A stretch of DNA of 64,000 nt from positions 28,830-92,829 of the forward strand of contig JADZCN010000006.1 of NCBI GenBank assembly GCA_020851565.1, in the 5' to 3' direction. The notes beneath the pieces are model-generated. The model did not search any database. It saw only the letters and a program-made list of their open reading frames with translations, and was not told where the DNA came from. Below, in pieces: positions 25,162 to 34,001 of the stretch. Origin of the DNA: Acidobacteriota bacterium (GTDB taxonomy: Bacteria; Acidobacteriota; Vicinamibacteria; Vicinamibacterales; UBA2999). The position numbers were made by a program, and so were the translations under genes. Position 1 is the stretch's first letter. Every line of letters begins with the position of its first letter.

Positions 25162-26988
25162 TCAGGAGTCCAACAGGCGATACGCCAGCGCCTGCACGGA
25201 CTGCAGGCGCCGGAGCGCGCGGTAATCCCTGGCGTCGGACGTCGCCCGATCGTACAGCGGCTGCAGCCACCTGGTGTCGAGCCAATCCGAGAGCTCTCGC
25301 TCGGCCTCCGGGATGGGCCATAACCCGGCGGGGCCTGCGGCCCTGAGCGCGTCGCAGTCCATGCGCGGGTCGGCGGCGGCGAACACCTTCAGGGGCCCCT
25401 TGTGCAACGACGCCGGTACCGCCGCGGCCATCCTCCGCTTCAGCAGGTAGCGGCCTGTGCGGAGCATCGGCTCGTCGTCGTATGTTCCGGGGATGGCGGC
25501 CACCTTCGGATAGAACCGGCGGAACACGTCGCGGAGAAGCGCCCGGTTGTCGCGCGCCCCTCTCGGGAGCGACAGGCAGAAGCGGGCGTACGCGCGGTTC
25601 ATGAACGGCGACGCCGAGCCGCGCCAGTAGTCGGCGAGCACGAGCTGGAACGCCGTGAACAGGCGGTTCCGGTTGCGGAGCCCGATGCCCAGGTCGTGCT
25701 TGAAGTAGACATCGCCTGACGCGGCCACCTCCTCGTCGATCGTCGTGGCCAGCTCGGCGAGCGCCTCGTCCACCGGCACGCGCAGGACATCACGGAGCTC
25801 GTCGATCGTCCAGTGCCGGTACCATTCGCTGTACAGCTGCCCGAGCGACGCGATCACCTGCCGGGAGCCGCTCGTGCCGCTGAGGATGTCGTTGAGGAAG
25901 CCGGACGCCACCGGACGGCCGCTCACGGGGGCCACGGCATCGTAGAACGCCATCTGGTACATGCCGTGGAAATGCATGGAGCTGCCGAACCACTCGGCCC
26001 ACGGACGCGTGTAGGTCGCCAGGTAGGCGCGCCCCAGGTCAACGTGCGTCCAGGGCATGCCGAGCGTCCGTGCCACGGCGCGGCTCCCGATGACGTCCAT
26101 CGTGTCGGATGAGCCCCAGGCGTACGCGGCGAGGTCCGCCTGGAGATCGGTCCCGATGCACGCGAGAAGCCGCGAATCGAGCCCACCGGAGAGCGGGAGC
26201 ATCCACGCCGGCTCCGAGTGGAGTGTCGCTCGCACCGCAGCGGTGGCGAGCGCATGCATCTCGTCGACGAGATCGTCCCACCTCGTCTCCCAGCGATCGC
26301 GGCTCGGCGATACGCTCCCGAGCGACCGGCTCCGGAAGGCCCCATCCCACCTGCTCACCGAGTCCGGCGGCAGCGTCCGCATACCGTTGAACAGCGTCCA
26401 ATCCGCCAGCAGGTGGCCGTTCAGCAGGATGCAGAGGAGCGCGGCGTGCCGGATGTCCCCGCGGGTGTAGCCCATCGCGGCCACCACGGCCGGCTCGAGG
26501 GTGCCTGCGACGGTCCCAGGCGGTCCATCCGCGTGGAACACGGTGATCGCCCCCATCCAGTCGTTCCAGATGGTCCAGCGCTCACCGTCCGCGCTGATGC
26601 GCAGCAGGACGACGCGCCCCTCCCAGGGCAGTTCGGCGTCGGCCTCCGCGTCCCCGTCCAGGAACGCCCTGGGCAGGTCGGTCCACGAGACCGTCCCGTG
26701 GGGCGCTCCCACCAGGGCCAGCAGCGAACCGTCCGGGCAGTGGTGCAACCGCGTCTCGAGCGCTCCGGGTCCCCACACGTCGAGTGTGGTCCGGCCCATC
26801 ACGATCGCGTGAGCGCGCAGGTGGCCGAAACGCCCGAGGACACGTGCCTGGGCCTTGCGCGCGGCGACCAGGGCCCCGGGCGAGGAGCCGCGGTAGACCA
26901 TGAAGCCGACGATGGCCCCCCGTGCGCGCATGGCCGTCGGGCCAGCTTCGCTCCCCGCCGGAATCACGTGCGGCGTCGACTCAGGCAT
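25162..26988 (-). CDS. Asparagine-synthetase-like protein, copy 1 (Cys nucleophile absent)
   Basis: A 608-residue member of the class II amidotransferase/AsnB architecture, last of three tandem paralogues. The N-terminal glutaminase-like fold is recognisable (GAIVGF near 24-29, IWNDWMGAITVFHA near 140-153), but the obligatory MCGI start is missing: the cysteine position reads Gly. The PP-loop SGGLDS (267-272) of the ATP-pyrophosphatase domain is intact. The acidic GxGxDE region of true AsnB appears as SGFLNDILSG. It should bind ATP and adenylate a carboxylate but is unlikely to hydrolyse glutamine itself. In this locus, amidation of uronic-acid carboxyls is a reasonable guess. It starts inside the end of copy 2 (8-base overlap); an internal start at 26931 is possible. 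Confidence 0.85.
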   Translation of the reverse strand: MPESTPHVIPAGSEAGPTAMRARGAIVGFMVYRGSSPGALVAARKAQARVLGRFGHLRAHAIVMGRTTLDVWGPGALETRLHHCPDGSLLALVGAPHGTVSWTDLPRAFLDGDAEADAELPWEGRVVLLRISADGERWTIWNDWMGAITVFHADGPPGTVAGTLEPAVVAAMGYTRGDIRHAALLCILLNGHLLADWTLFNGMRTLPPDSVSRWDGAFRSRSLGSVSPSRDRWETRWDDLVDEMHALATAAVRATLHSEPAWMLPLSGGLDSRLLACIGTDLQADLAAYAWGSSDTMDVIGSRAVARTLGMPWTHVDLGRAYLATYTRPWAEWFGSSMHFHGMYQMAFYDAVAPVSGRPVASGFLNDILSGTSGSRQVIASLGQLYSEWYRHWTIDELRDVLRVPVDEALAELATTIDEEVAASGDVYFKHDLGIGLRNRNRLFTAFQLVLADYWRGSASPFMNRAYARFCLSLPRGARDNRALLRDVFRRFYPKVAAIPGTYDDEPMLRTGRYLLKRRMAAAVPASLHKGPLKVFAAADPRMDCDALRAAGPAGLWPIPEAERELSDWLDTRWLQPLYDRATSDARDYRALRRLQSVQALAYRLLDS

Positions 26989-28741
26989 CGATCAGTCGAT
27001 AGGCCAGCGTCTGCACCGATTGCAGGCGGCGAAGCGCGCGATAGTCCTTGGCCGGCGAGACCGCGCGGTCGTACAGCGGCCCGAGTTGCTTCACGTCGAG
27101 CCATTCGGCCAGCGCGTGCTCGGCCTGCGGTATCGGCCACAGGGCGGCCGGCCCCGAGGCGCGCAGGGCGTCGCAGTCCATGCGGGGATGCACGCCCGAG
27201 AAGACGCTCAGCGGGCCCTTGCGCCAGGAACGAGGCAGCATCAGCGCAACGCGCCGGCTCACGAGGTAGCTCCCGGTCCGCAGCATCGGCTCCTGTCCGT
27301 ACGTGCCGGGGATGGCCGCCACCGTCGGATAGAAGGTGCGGAACACCTCGCGCAACAGGCGGCGATCGTCCACCGCCACGAGTGGCAGGGAGAAACAGAA
27401 CCGGGCAAACGCCCTGTTCAGGAAGGGCACCGCGACGCCGCGCCAGTAATCCGCCAGCGTCACCTGGAACCCGGCGAACAGCGGGCAGCGGTTCCAGATC
27501 TCGATGGCCATGTCCTGCTGGAACCCGGCGCCACCCCTGGCCGACAGCTGGACCTCTATCTCGTGCGACAGCTCATCGAGCGCATCGTCGAGGGGAACGC
27601 ACAGCAGGCGCCGCAACTCGTCAATCGTCCAATGGCCGTACCACTCGTCGTACAACTGGCCTCGCGCGGGCACCGTCTCGCGCCCTCCGACGCCGCACAG
27701 CACGTCGTTCAGGAACCCCGAAACGACCGGGCGGGTATCCGACCGGGCCGATGCGTCATAGAAGGCCATCTGGTACATGCCGTGAACGTGCATCGTGCTC
27801 CCGAACCACTCAGCCCAGGGGCGCGTGAACCTGTCGAGATAGTCGGTGCCCAGATCGACGTGCGTCCACGGCAGGTCCAGCTTGCGCGCCACAGCGCGGC
27901 TGCACACGACGTCGATGGTGTCCGCGGATCCCCACGCGCACGTCCGAAGGTCGACGCCGAGACCACGGGCGATGCAGGCGATGAGGCGGGAGTCGAGCCC
28001 GCCCGAGAGCGGCAGTGTCCATGCCGGCCCAGCGGCCAACGCCTGGGCCACGGCCCGCGTCTGCAGGGCGTGCATCTCCTCGACGAGGTCTACCCAGCGC
28101 GTCTCCCACCTGTCCGTGGTGGGAACGACGGTGTGCAGGATCCGCTGCCGGAAATCCTCGTCCCATGTCGACACCGCATCGGGCAGCAGCGCCCGCATGT
28201 CGCGGTAGAACGTCCAGTCCGACAGCAGGTGGCCGTTGATCAGGATGCAGAGCAGCGAGGCGATCCGGATGTCATGCGGCGTGTAGCCCATGGCCGCGAC
28301 GACGGCGGGCTCGAGCGTGCTGGCGACGAGGCCTTTCGGCCCCCGCGCATGGAACACGGGGATGGCACCCAGCCAGTCGTTGCAGAGGACCCATCGCTCG
28401 CCGTCCGCGCTGACGCGCAAAAGCAAAGCGCGGCCCTCCCACGGCAGGCCGTTCAGTGCGGCATCGTCGCCATCGAGGAATGCGGGCGGCAGATCAGTCC
28501 AGGACACCGGAGGCTGCGGCCGCCCCACGAGCACGAGCCACGAGCCATCCGGCGCACGGTGCAGCCAGCGCTCGACCTCGCCCGCGCCCCAGATGTCGAT
28601 CGTCGTCGAGCCCACGGTCAACGATCGCGTGGCGAGGTGCGGGAAGCGCGAGACGACGCGTGCCTGCGCGGTGCGCGCCGCACGGAAGGCTTCCTCCGAA
28701 GCGTGACGCCAGGCCGTGAAGCCGATGATGGCAGCCTGCAT
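26981..28741 (-). CDS. Asparagine-synthetase-like protein, copy 2 (Cys nucleophile absent)
   Basis: A 586-residue paralogue of its two neighbours, alignable with them from end to end (NDWLGAIPVFHARG, ALLPDAVSTWD, YQMAFYD, GTYGQEPMLRTGSYL, ALRRLQSVQTLAYRLIDA). It begins MQAAIIGF, so Ala sits where the N-terminal nucleophile cysteine would be. The PP-loop SGGLDS is at 246-251, and SGFLNDVLCG replaces the usual acidic signature. The start is one base after the stop of copy 3, and the 3' end overlaps copy 1. Residues shared by all three outside the ATP site, such as WAEWFGS and HGMYQMAFYDA, are probably the substrate-specific surface. Confidence 0.86.
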   Translation of the reverse strand: MQAAIIGFTAWRHASEEAFRAARTAQARVVSRFPHLATRSLTVGSTTIDIWGAGEVERWLHRAPDGSWLVLVGRPQPPVSWTDLPPAFLDGDDAALNGLPWEGRALLLRVSADGERWVLCNDWLGAIPVFHARGPKGLVASTLEPAVVAAMGYTPHDIRIASLLCILINGHLLSDWTFYRDMRALLPDAVSTWDEDFRQRILHTVVPTTDRWETRWVDLVEEMHALQTRAVAQALAAGPAWTLPLSGGLDSRLIACIARGLGVDLRTCAWGSADTIDVVCSRAVARKLDLPWTHVDLGTDYLDRFTRPWAEWFGSTMHVHGMYQMAFYDASARSDTRPVVSGFLNDVLCGVGGRETVPARGQLYDEWYGHWTIDELRRLLCVPLDDALDELSHEIEVQLSARGGAGFQQDMAIEIWNRCPLFAGFQVTLADYWRGVAVPFLNRAFARFCFSLPLVAVDDRRLLREVFRTFYPTVAAIPGTYGQEPMLRTGSYLVSRRVALMLPRSWRKGPLSVFSGVHPRMDCDALRASGPAALWPIPQAEHALAEWLDVKQLGPLYDRAVSPAKDYRALRRLQSVQTLAYRLIDA

Positions 28742-28742
28742 G

Positions 28743-30518
28743 TCAGGAGCCGATCAGGCGATACGCCAGCGTCTGCACCGACTGCAGGCGGCGAAGCGTG
28801 CGGTAATCCTTGTCGTCCGACACCGTCCGCTCGTACAGCGGCTGGATGTGGCTCACGTCCATCCAGTCCGACAGCGCGCGCTCGGCCTCCGGAATGGGCC
28901 AGAGCCCGTCACGTCCCGCGTGCCGCAAGGCATCACAGTCCATCCGCGGGTCCACGGCGCCGAACATCTTGAACGGTCCGACTCGCCAGGCCGGTGGCAA
29001 CGCCTCCGCGATGCGCCGGGCCAGCAGGTAGCGCCCCGTGCGCAGCAGCGGCTCATCCCCGTAGGTCCCCGGCACCGCAGCGACAGCCGGATAGCGCCGC
29101 TTGATGACCTCGCGCAGCAGCGCCTTCCCGTCCAGCGCCACCCGCGGGAGCGACAGCCAGAATCGTGCATAGGCGCGATTCATGAACGGCGTGGCTGCGC
29201 CCCTCCAGTAATCCGCGAGCGTGAGCTGGAAGCTCGTGAACAGCGGGCACCGGTTCCGGATCTCGAGCAGTGCGTCGCGCTGGTACTCCGCACCAGGTGG
29301 TTCGCGGAACTGCGCCTCGATCTCCGACTCCAGCTCCGCCAGCGCATCGTCCAGCGGAACCCGCATCACCGCCCGCAGTTCCTCGATCGTCCAGTGGCCG
29401 TACCACTCGTTGTACAGCTGGCCGCGTGCGGGCTCGATCTGCCGCCCCGAGCCCCCGCACAGCACGTCGTTGAGGAACCCCGAGGCGATCGGACGCGCGT
29501 CAAACGGCGCAACGGCGTCGTAGAACGCCATCTGATACATGCCGTGGACGTGCATCGAGCTGCCGAACCACTCCGTCCAGGGCCGCGTCCACTTTGCCAG
29601 GTAGCCGGTCCCCAGGTCCACGTGCCGCCACGGCAGGTCCAGCGAGCGGGCCACCTGGCGGCTGCACACCACGTCCACGGTGTCGGCGGCACCCCACGCG
29701 CAGGTCGTCACGTCCGCGCCGAGGTCGCGGCTCACTGAGGCGAGGAGTCGGGAGTCGAGCCCACCAGAGAGCGGCAGCATCCATGACGGCTCCGCGGCCA
29801 ACGCACCCGCAATCGCACGCGTGGCGAGCGCATGCGCCTCGTCGACCAGGTCGTCCCAGCGCGACTCCCAGCGGTCTCGCGTGGGCCCAACGGTGCCGAC
29901 GATGCGATGGCGATAGGCGGGATCCCACACGGCCACTGAATCGGCCGGAATCGTCCGCATGCTGCGGAAGAACGTCCAGTCCGAGAGCAGGTGGCCGTTG
30001 ATCAGGATGCAGAGGAGCGAGGCGAGTCTGATGTCGGCCGGGCCATATCCCGTGGCCGCGACAACCGCAGGCTCCAGCGTGCTCGCCACGCGGCCCGCTG
30101 CCCCACCCGCGTGAAAGACCGGGATGGCCCCCAGCCAGTCGTTCCAGAGCGTCCACTGCTCGCCGTCCGGAGCGATTCGGAGCAGAACGACGCGGCCCTC
30201 CCAGGGCAGCTCCACGTCTGCCGACGGGTTGCCCTCGAGGTACGCAGACGGCAGCTCGTCCCACGAAACGGGCGGCTGCGGTGCTCCGACGAGCACGAGC
30301 AGCGAGCCGTCAGCCGTCCGATGCAGGCACGCATCCGGCGCCCCCGGCCCCCAGATATCCAGTGTCGTCGCCCCGACGACAATCGAGCGGGTGGTCAGCC
30401 GGGCGAACCGGTCGGTCACGCGCCGCCGGGCCGCCCGCGCCGCCTCGACCGCACCGGACGAGGCCCCGTGCCAGGCCGTGAAACCGATGACGGCGCCACG
30501 CGCCGGCGCGTCGCTCAT
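28743..30518 (-). CDS. Asparagine-synthetase-like protein, copy 3 (Cys nucleophile absent)
   Basis: A 591-residue paralogue and the first of the three to be transcribed. The ATG at 30518 overlaps the upstream glycosyltransferase stop (ATGA). The N-terminus MSDAPARGAVIGFTAW again lacks the cysteine nucleophile. The PP-loop SGGLDS is at 251-256, SGFLNDVLCG follows the substrate region, and the C-terminal motif LRRLQSVQTLAYRLIGS is common to all three. Visual similarity is higher to copy 2 (HGMYQMAFYDA, SLLCILINGHLLSDWTF), suggesting serial duplication. No signal peptide, so cytosolic. Possible roles: three different acceptor sugars, a heteromeric enzyme, or gene dosage. Confidence 0.86.
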   Translation of the reverse strand: MSDAPARGAVIGFTAWHGASSGAVEAARAARRRVTDRFARLTTRSIVVGATTLDIWGPGAPDACLHRTADGSLLVLVGAPQPPVSWDELPSAYLEGNPSADVELPWEGRVVLLRIAPDGEQWTLWNDWLGAIPVFHAGGAAGRVASTLEPAVVAATGYGPADIRLASLLCILINGHLLSDWTFFRSMRTIPADSVAVWDPAYRHRIVGTVGPTRDRWESRWDDLVDEAHALATRAIAGALAAEPSWMLPLSGGLDSRLLASVSRDLGADVTTCAWGAADTVDVVCSRQVARSLDLPWRHVDLGTGYLAKWTRPWTEWFGSSMHVHGMYQMAFYDAVAPFDARPIASGFLNDVLCGGSGRQIEPARGQLYNEWYGHWTIEELRAVMRVPLDDALAELESEIEAQFREPPGAEYQRDALLEIRNRCPLFTSFQLTLADYWRGAATPFMNRAYARFWLSLPRVALDGKALLREVIKRRYPAVAAVPGTYGDEPLLRTGRYLLARRIAEALPPAWRVGPFKMFGAVDPRMDCDALRHAGRDGLWPIPEAERALSDWMDVSHIQPLYERTVSDDKDYRTLRRLQSVQTLAYRLIGS

Positions 30519-31720
30519 GCCCCCGCGGCCCCGGCCCGCGCCGCGGCGCGTCCGGGCAGCCATCCCCGCACGAACGACTTCACGAGGTCACCCACGACGA
30601 GCGTGTCGCCCCAGAGACGCGCGTCGCGCACCAGCGCCCTCGTAAGAAACCGCCGGCTCATCGCGTAGTGGCCTGCGTTGTACGCCACCAGTCCAAGTGC
30701 CTTGTACGCGGTGCCCGCGCCGCGCGCGCGCGTGCCCCGGTCTTCGAGGCTGCCGAGCACCGATTCGATGGCGTCCGTGAACGGGCGCACGTGCTCGGTC
30801 AACGGTGCGGCAGCCGCGCCCCGATACCCTACGGGCTGGCCCGCCAGGGCCAGGTCGTAGAAGAGGTCGAGATCCTCCGCCAGGGTCGGGTCGATCTCGA
30901 GCGCCGTGCGCAGGAAACCGGCGGCCTTCGTCCAGTCCATCTGACGCTGCACCGTGGAGATGGCGCAGTACCGGTACAGCCCGCCGAAGGCGCGCCGCTT
31001 CTCCGGGGGCCACGCCTCGCGCGGCTCGTCCCCAGCGCCGAATCGCTTCTCGATCACCGTGCGCGCCCAGCGCTGCATCGCCTGCGGATCCCCGGACAGG
31101 CTGGAGCCGTGCACGCGGTAGTCCACCAGGCATGCATCGTGGCCGACGATGGCGTGCTCCGGGAGCAGGCGCAGCCAGAGATCCCAGTCCTCGCACGACC
31201 TGAGGCCCGCATCGAAGAGCCCCGCGGCCATCACCACCTCCCGTCGCAGTACGACGGTGCTCGGGATGATGAAGTTCGCCCGCAGCAGCCGCTGGAAGAG
31301 CTCTCCCGCAGGCACTGGCGGGCCGCCCAGCACCTGCGGCAGCGGTGTGCCGCGCTCGTCCATGGTCTGCGCGCGGCAGTAGTACGCGGCCGCGCCCGGA
31401 TTCGCATCCGCGACGCGCGTCATCTCCGCGCAGAACTGCGGGCGCCATCGGTCGTCGGCGTCGAGCAGCCCCACCAGCTCCCCTCCAGCCGCGCGGATAC
31501 CGGTGTTTCGCGCGGCCGCCAGGCCCTGGTTCTCCTGATACAGATACCGCACGCGCTCGCCGTACGTGCGGACCGCCGCTTCACACCCGTCGGTCGATCC
31601 ATCGTCCACCACGATGATCTCGCCGGGCGGCTCGGTCTGGTCGAGCACGCTCTGAATCGCCCCGTCCAGGTAGCGGGTGTGGTTGAAGTCCGGGATGATG
31701 ACGCTCAGGCGCGCAGCCAT
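30515..31720 (-). CDS. GT2 family glycosyltransferase with helical C-terminal extension
   Basis: A 401-residue protein. The GT-A domain spans about residues 1-235: LSVIIPDFNHTRYLDGAI, IIVVDDGSTDGCEAAV, QGLAAARNTGIRAAGGELVGLLDADDRW and SCEDWDLWLRLLPEH (catalytic ED). Residues 260-401 form a helical tail (TAALEIDPTLAEDLDLFYDLAL and RFLTRALVRDARLWGDTL) like that of the 21590-23044 transferase but shorter. Its stop overlaps the start of asparagine-synthetase-like copy 3. It probably adds one sugar to the lipid-linked repeat unit. Confidence 0.9.
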   Translation of the reverse strand: MAARLSVIIPDFNHTRYLDGAIQSVLDQTEPPGEIIVVDDGSTDGCEAAVRTYGERVRYLYQENQGLAAARNTGIRAAGGELVGLLDADDRWRPQFCAEMTRVADANPGAAAYYCRAQTMDERGTPLPQVLGGPPVPAGELFQRLLRANFIIPSTVVLRREVVMAAGLFDAGLRSCEDWDLWLRLLPEHAIVGHDACLVDYRVHGSSLSGDPQAMQRWARTVIEKRFGAGDEPREAWPPEKRRAFGGLYRYCAISTVQRQMDWTKAAGFLRTALEIDPTLAEDLDLFYDLALAGQPVGYRGAAAAPLTEHVRPFTDAIESVLGSLEDRGTRARGAGTAYKALGLVAYNAGHYAMSRRFLTRALVRDARLWGDTLVVGDLVKSFVRGWLPGRAAARAGAAGA

Positions 31721-31726
31721 GGCGGA

Positions 31727-33058
31727 TCAGCGAAGGGATGCGTAGATGGCGCCGAGCTCGTCGGCGTTGGCCTGGACCGTCTTCACGGGAGGAATGCCCT
31801 TCCGCAGCTCGTCCACGATGGAGGGCTCACGCACGAGGCGCGCGAGATGGGTGGCCAGCATCGCGGCATCACCCGGCTCGAAGAGAAAGCCGTTCACCCC
31901 ATCTTTCACGGCCTCGGCCATGCCGCCGAGGTTGGTAGCGACGACTGGTGCGCCGGCGGCCAGGGCGTCCTGGATGACGAGCGGGAAGTCGTACCAGAGC
32001 GACGGCACCACGAGCACGTCGAACGTGGCCATGACCGACGCGCGCTCCTCACGCTGGAATGTGCCCATGAACCGGACCGGAAGGCCGTGCGCCTGCTCGA
32101 TCACCTGCTGCCCGTACTCCGGCGACTGGCGCACGCTGCCATAGACCACGAGCTCGATGCGAGACCGCAGGTCGTCGGGCACACGCCGCAGGGCGTCGAG
32201 CAGCACGTGCAGCCCCTTCGCCGGGATGATCTGCCCCACGAACCCGACGCGGAGGACGTCCGAGGCCGTGCGGCCCGCGAACGCCGAGAGCCACGACACG
32301 TCGTTGCCATAGGCCGAGACCTCGATGGGCGCGGTGACGCCGTTGGCCATGTAGGTCTGGCGGACGAACGGCGACGCGGTCAGCCTGACCTGCGGCCACT
32401 CGATAGCGCGCAGCAGGAAGGCCTTGCGCGCGTCCATGTCGCCAATCATCCCGCGCAGCCCCGGCTGGCGCGCCAGCACGGGCTGCCGTCCGACGGCCGT
32501 GAGCAGGCCCGCGACCGCGCGTTCCGGCAGCAGGGCGCTGGGCCACCGGTATGCCTTGCTCCCTCGTGACAGGCACTTCGTGCACTCCCAGGCGGTCGTC
32601 TGGCCGTCGCATGTCCGCATGTCGCTGCGCAGGAGTGTCATGCGGGGGCAGATGAACCAGAAGTCGGTCAGCGTGAGGACCAGCGGCAGGGCGCGCTCGC
32701 GCGTGACACGCAGCACGCTGGCCGAGAGGGTCTCGCACGACGTGACGTGGACGACGTCCGGCCGCCACTCGTCGAGCCAGCGGCCGTAGAGGCTCGCGGT
32801 GACGGGATTGTCGAACAGCCACGTGAACGGATCATCCCCCCGCGTCCAGTTCAGGTTCAGCCGGCGGACCGGGATCCCCTCGTAGGTGGAGTCCTCGTAC
32901 CCGTTGAAGTACGCCTCGCCGTTGTCCCACGCGCCCACGCAGAGCACCTGCACGCTCTCGCCGCGGCCGTGGAACTCCCGGGCGATGGCCGCCGTGTAGG
33001 CCTCGGTGCCCGCCCAGCGATGCGGCGGGAATCCATTGGTGACGTAGAGCACCTTCAT
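31727..33058 (-). CDS. GT4 family glycosyltransferase
   Basis: A 443-residue GT-B enzyme. The ATG at 33058 overlaps the previous stop (ATGA) and begins MKVLYVTNGFPPHRWAGTEAYTAAIA. The central part contains a four-cysteine stretch (FICPRMTLLRSDMRTCDG then WECTKCLSRG), a possible zinc site seen in some large GT4 proteins. The donor domain has VGFVGQIIPAKGLHVLLDAL, PSLWYDFPLVIQDALAAGAPVVAT and NGFLFEPGD. Cytosolic, donor unknown. Confidence 0.9.
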   Translation of the reverse strand: MKVLYVTNGFPPHRWAGTEAYTAAIAREFHGRGESVQVLCVGAWDNGEAYFNGYEDSTYEGIPVRRLNLNWTRGDDPFTWLFDNPVTASLYGRWLDEWRPDVVHVTSCETLSASVLRVTRERALPLVLTLTDFWFICPRMTLLRSDMRTCDGQTTAWECTKCLSRGSKAYRWPSALLPERAVAGLLTAVGRQPVLARQPGLRGMIGDMDARKAFLLRAIEWPQVRLTASPFVRQTYMANGVTAPIEVSAYGNDVSWLSAFAGRTASDVLRVGFVGQIIPAKGLHVLLDALRRVPDDLRSRIELVVYGSVRQSPEYGQQVIEQAHGLPVRFMGTFQREERASVMATFDVLVVPSLWYDFPLVIQDALAAGAPVVATNLGGMAEAVKDGVNGFLFEPGDAAMLATHLARLVREPSIVDELRKGIPPVKTVQANADELGAIYASLR

Positions 33059-33957
33059 GCGGGCATCCGTCCGGTTCGCCCCCTCGCAAAGTCCACCAGG
33101 CCGCGCCACATCGCGTCACGGTGATCCCGCTTCTGCCGCCACTTCGGGCGGATGCTCCAGCTGGCGAGCGTCCTCAGGATCTGCGCCCAGGCGACGACCT
33201 TCGCCGGAAAAGGCGCGTGCTGGATGGAGAGCATCAGCAGGCGGTTGCGGGTGCTGTAGTAGGTGACCGAGGGTTTCGGCCGGTAGTCGCGCTGCACGCC
33301 CTTGTGCCAGACGCGGGCCGCGGGTGCCACGACGAGGCGCCAGCCGGCGCGCCCCGCGCGGACGCACCATTCCGTCTCTTCCCAGTAGATGAAGAAGCGC
33401 TCGTCGATGCCGCCGATCGCCTCGATCACCGCACGCCGCACCAGGATGGCGCAACCGGAGATCCACTGGACGTCCCTGGGCGCGGCGAACTGACCACGGT
33501 CCAGCTCGTTCTGCCCCCAGTGGAAGCCTTCCCACCAGCGCGTCAGTCCGCCACCCGCCGACTGGATGACACCCGGCTCGTCGTGGTGGTACACGATCGG
33601 CCCGACCACCCCGATGCGCGGGTCGCTCTCGCCGACCTGCACCATCGCTTCGAGGCAGTGCGGGTCGAGCACCACGTCCTCGTTGAGGACGCACACCCAG
33701 TCGGCGCCCGTGTCCAGCGCGCGCTGGATGCCGACGTTGTTGTTGCCCGCATACCCGCGGTTCTCCTCGAGCTCGATGAGCTCGACGCCCGGGAATCGCG
33801 CGCGCACCGCGTCCGGCGATCCATCCGTGGACTGGCAGTCGAGCACGATGATACGGACGTTCGGGCAGGTGCCAGCCTCGAGCGAGGCGAGGCATTCCAG
33901 CGTGTCCTCGCGGCGGTTGCTGTTGAGGACCACGCAGGCGACGAGCGGGAGGGACAC
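33055..33957 (-). CDS. GT2 family glycosyltransferase
   Basis: A 300-residue GT-A enzyme. The GTG at 33957 is the last start before the conserved LVACVVLNSNRREDTLECLASL; the longer frame upstream is a shadow of the Wza-like gene. Motifs: RIIVLDCQSTDGSPDAV, ENRGYAGNNNVGIQRAL, CVLNEDVVLDP (metal site), WISGCAILVRRAVIEAIGGIDERFFIYWEETEWCVRAGRAGW. This is the rhamnosyltransferase-like subgroup. The C-terminus is basic and may touch the membrane. A 44-base gap separates it from the upstream Wza-like gene. Confidence 0.9.
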   Translation of the reverse strand: MSLPLVACVVLNSNRREDTLECLASLEAGTCPNVRIIVLDCQSTDGSPDAVRARFPGVELIELEENRGYAGNNNVGIQRALDTGADWVCVLNEDVVLDPHCLEAMVQVGESDPRIGVVGPIVYHHDEPGVIQSAGGGLTRWWEGFHWGQNELDRGQFAAPRDVQWISGCAILVRRAVIEAIGGIDERFFIYWEETEWCVRAGRAGWRLVVAPAARVWHKGVQRDYRPKPSVTYYSTRNRLLMLSIQHAPFPAKVVAWAQILRTLASWSIRPKWRQKRDHRDAMWRGLVDFARGRTGRMPA

Positions 33958-34001
33958 GGATGGTGTCAGGAAGTCGGACCCGGAACGCGAGACGGACGTG
34001 C

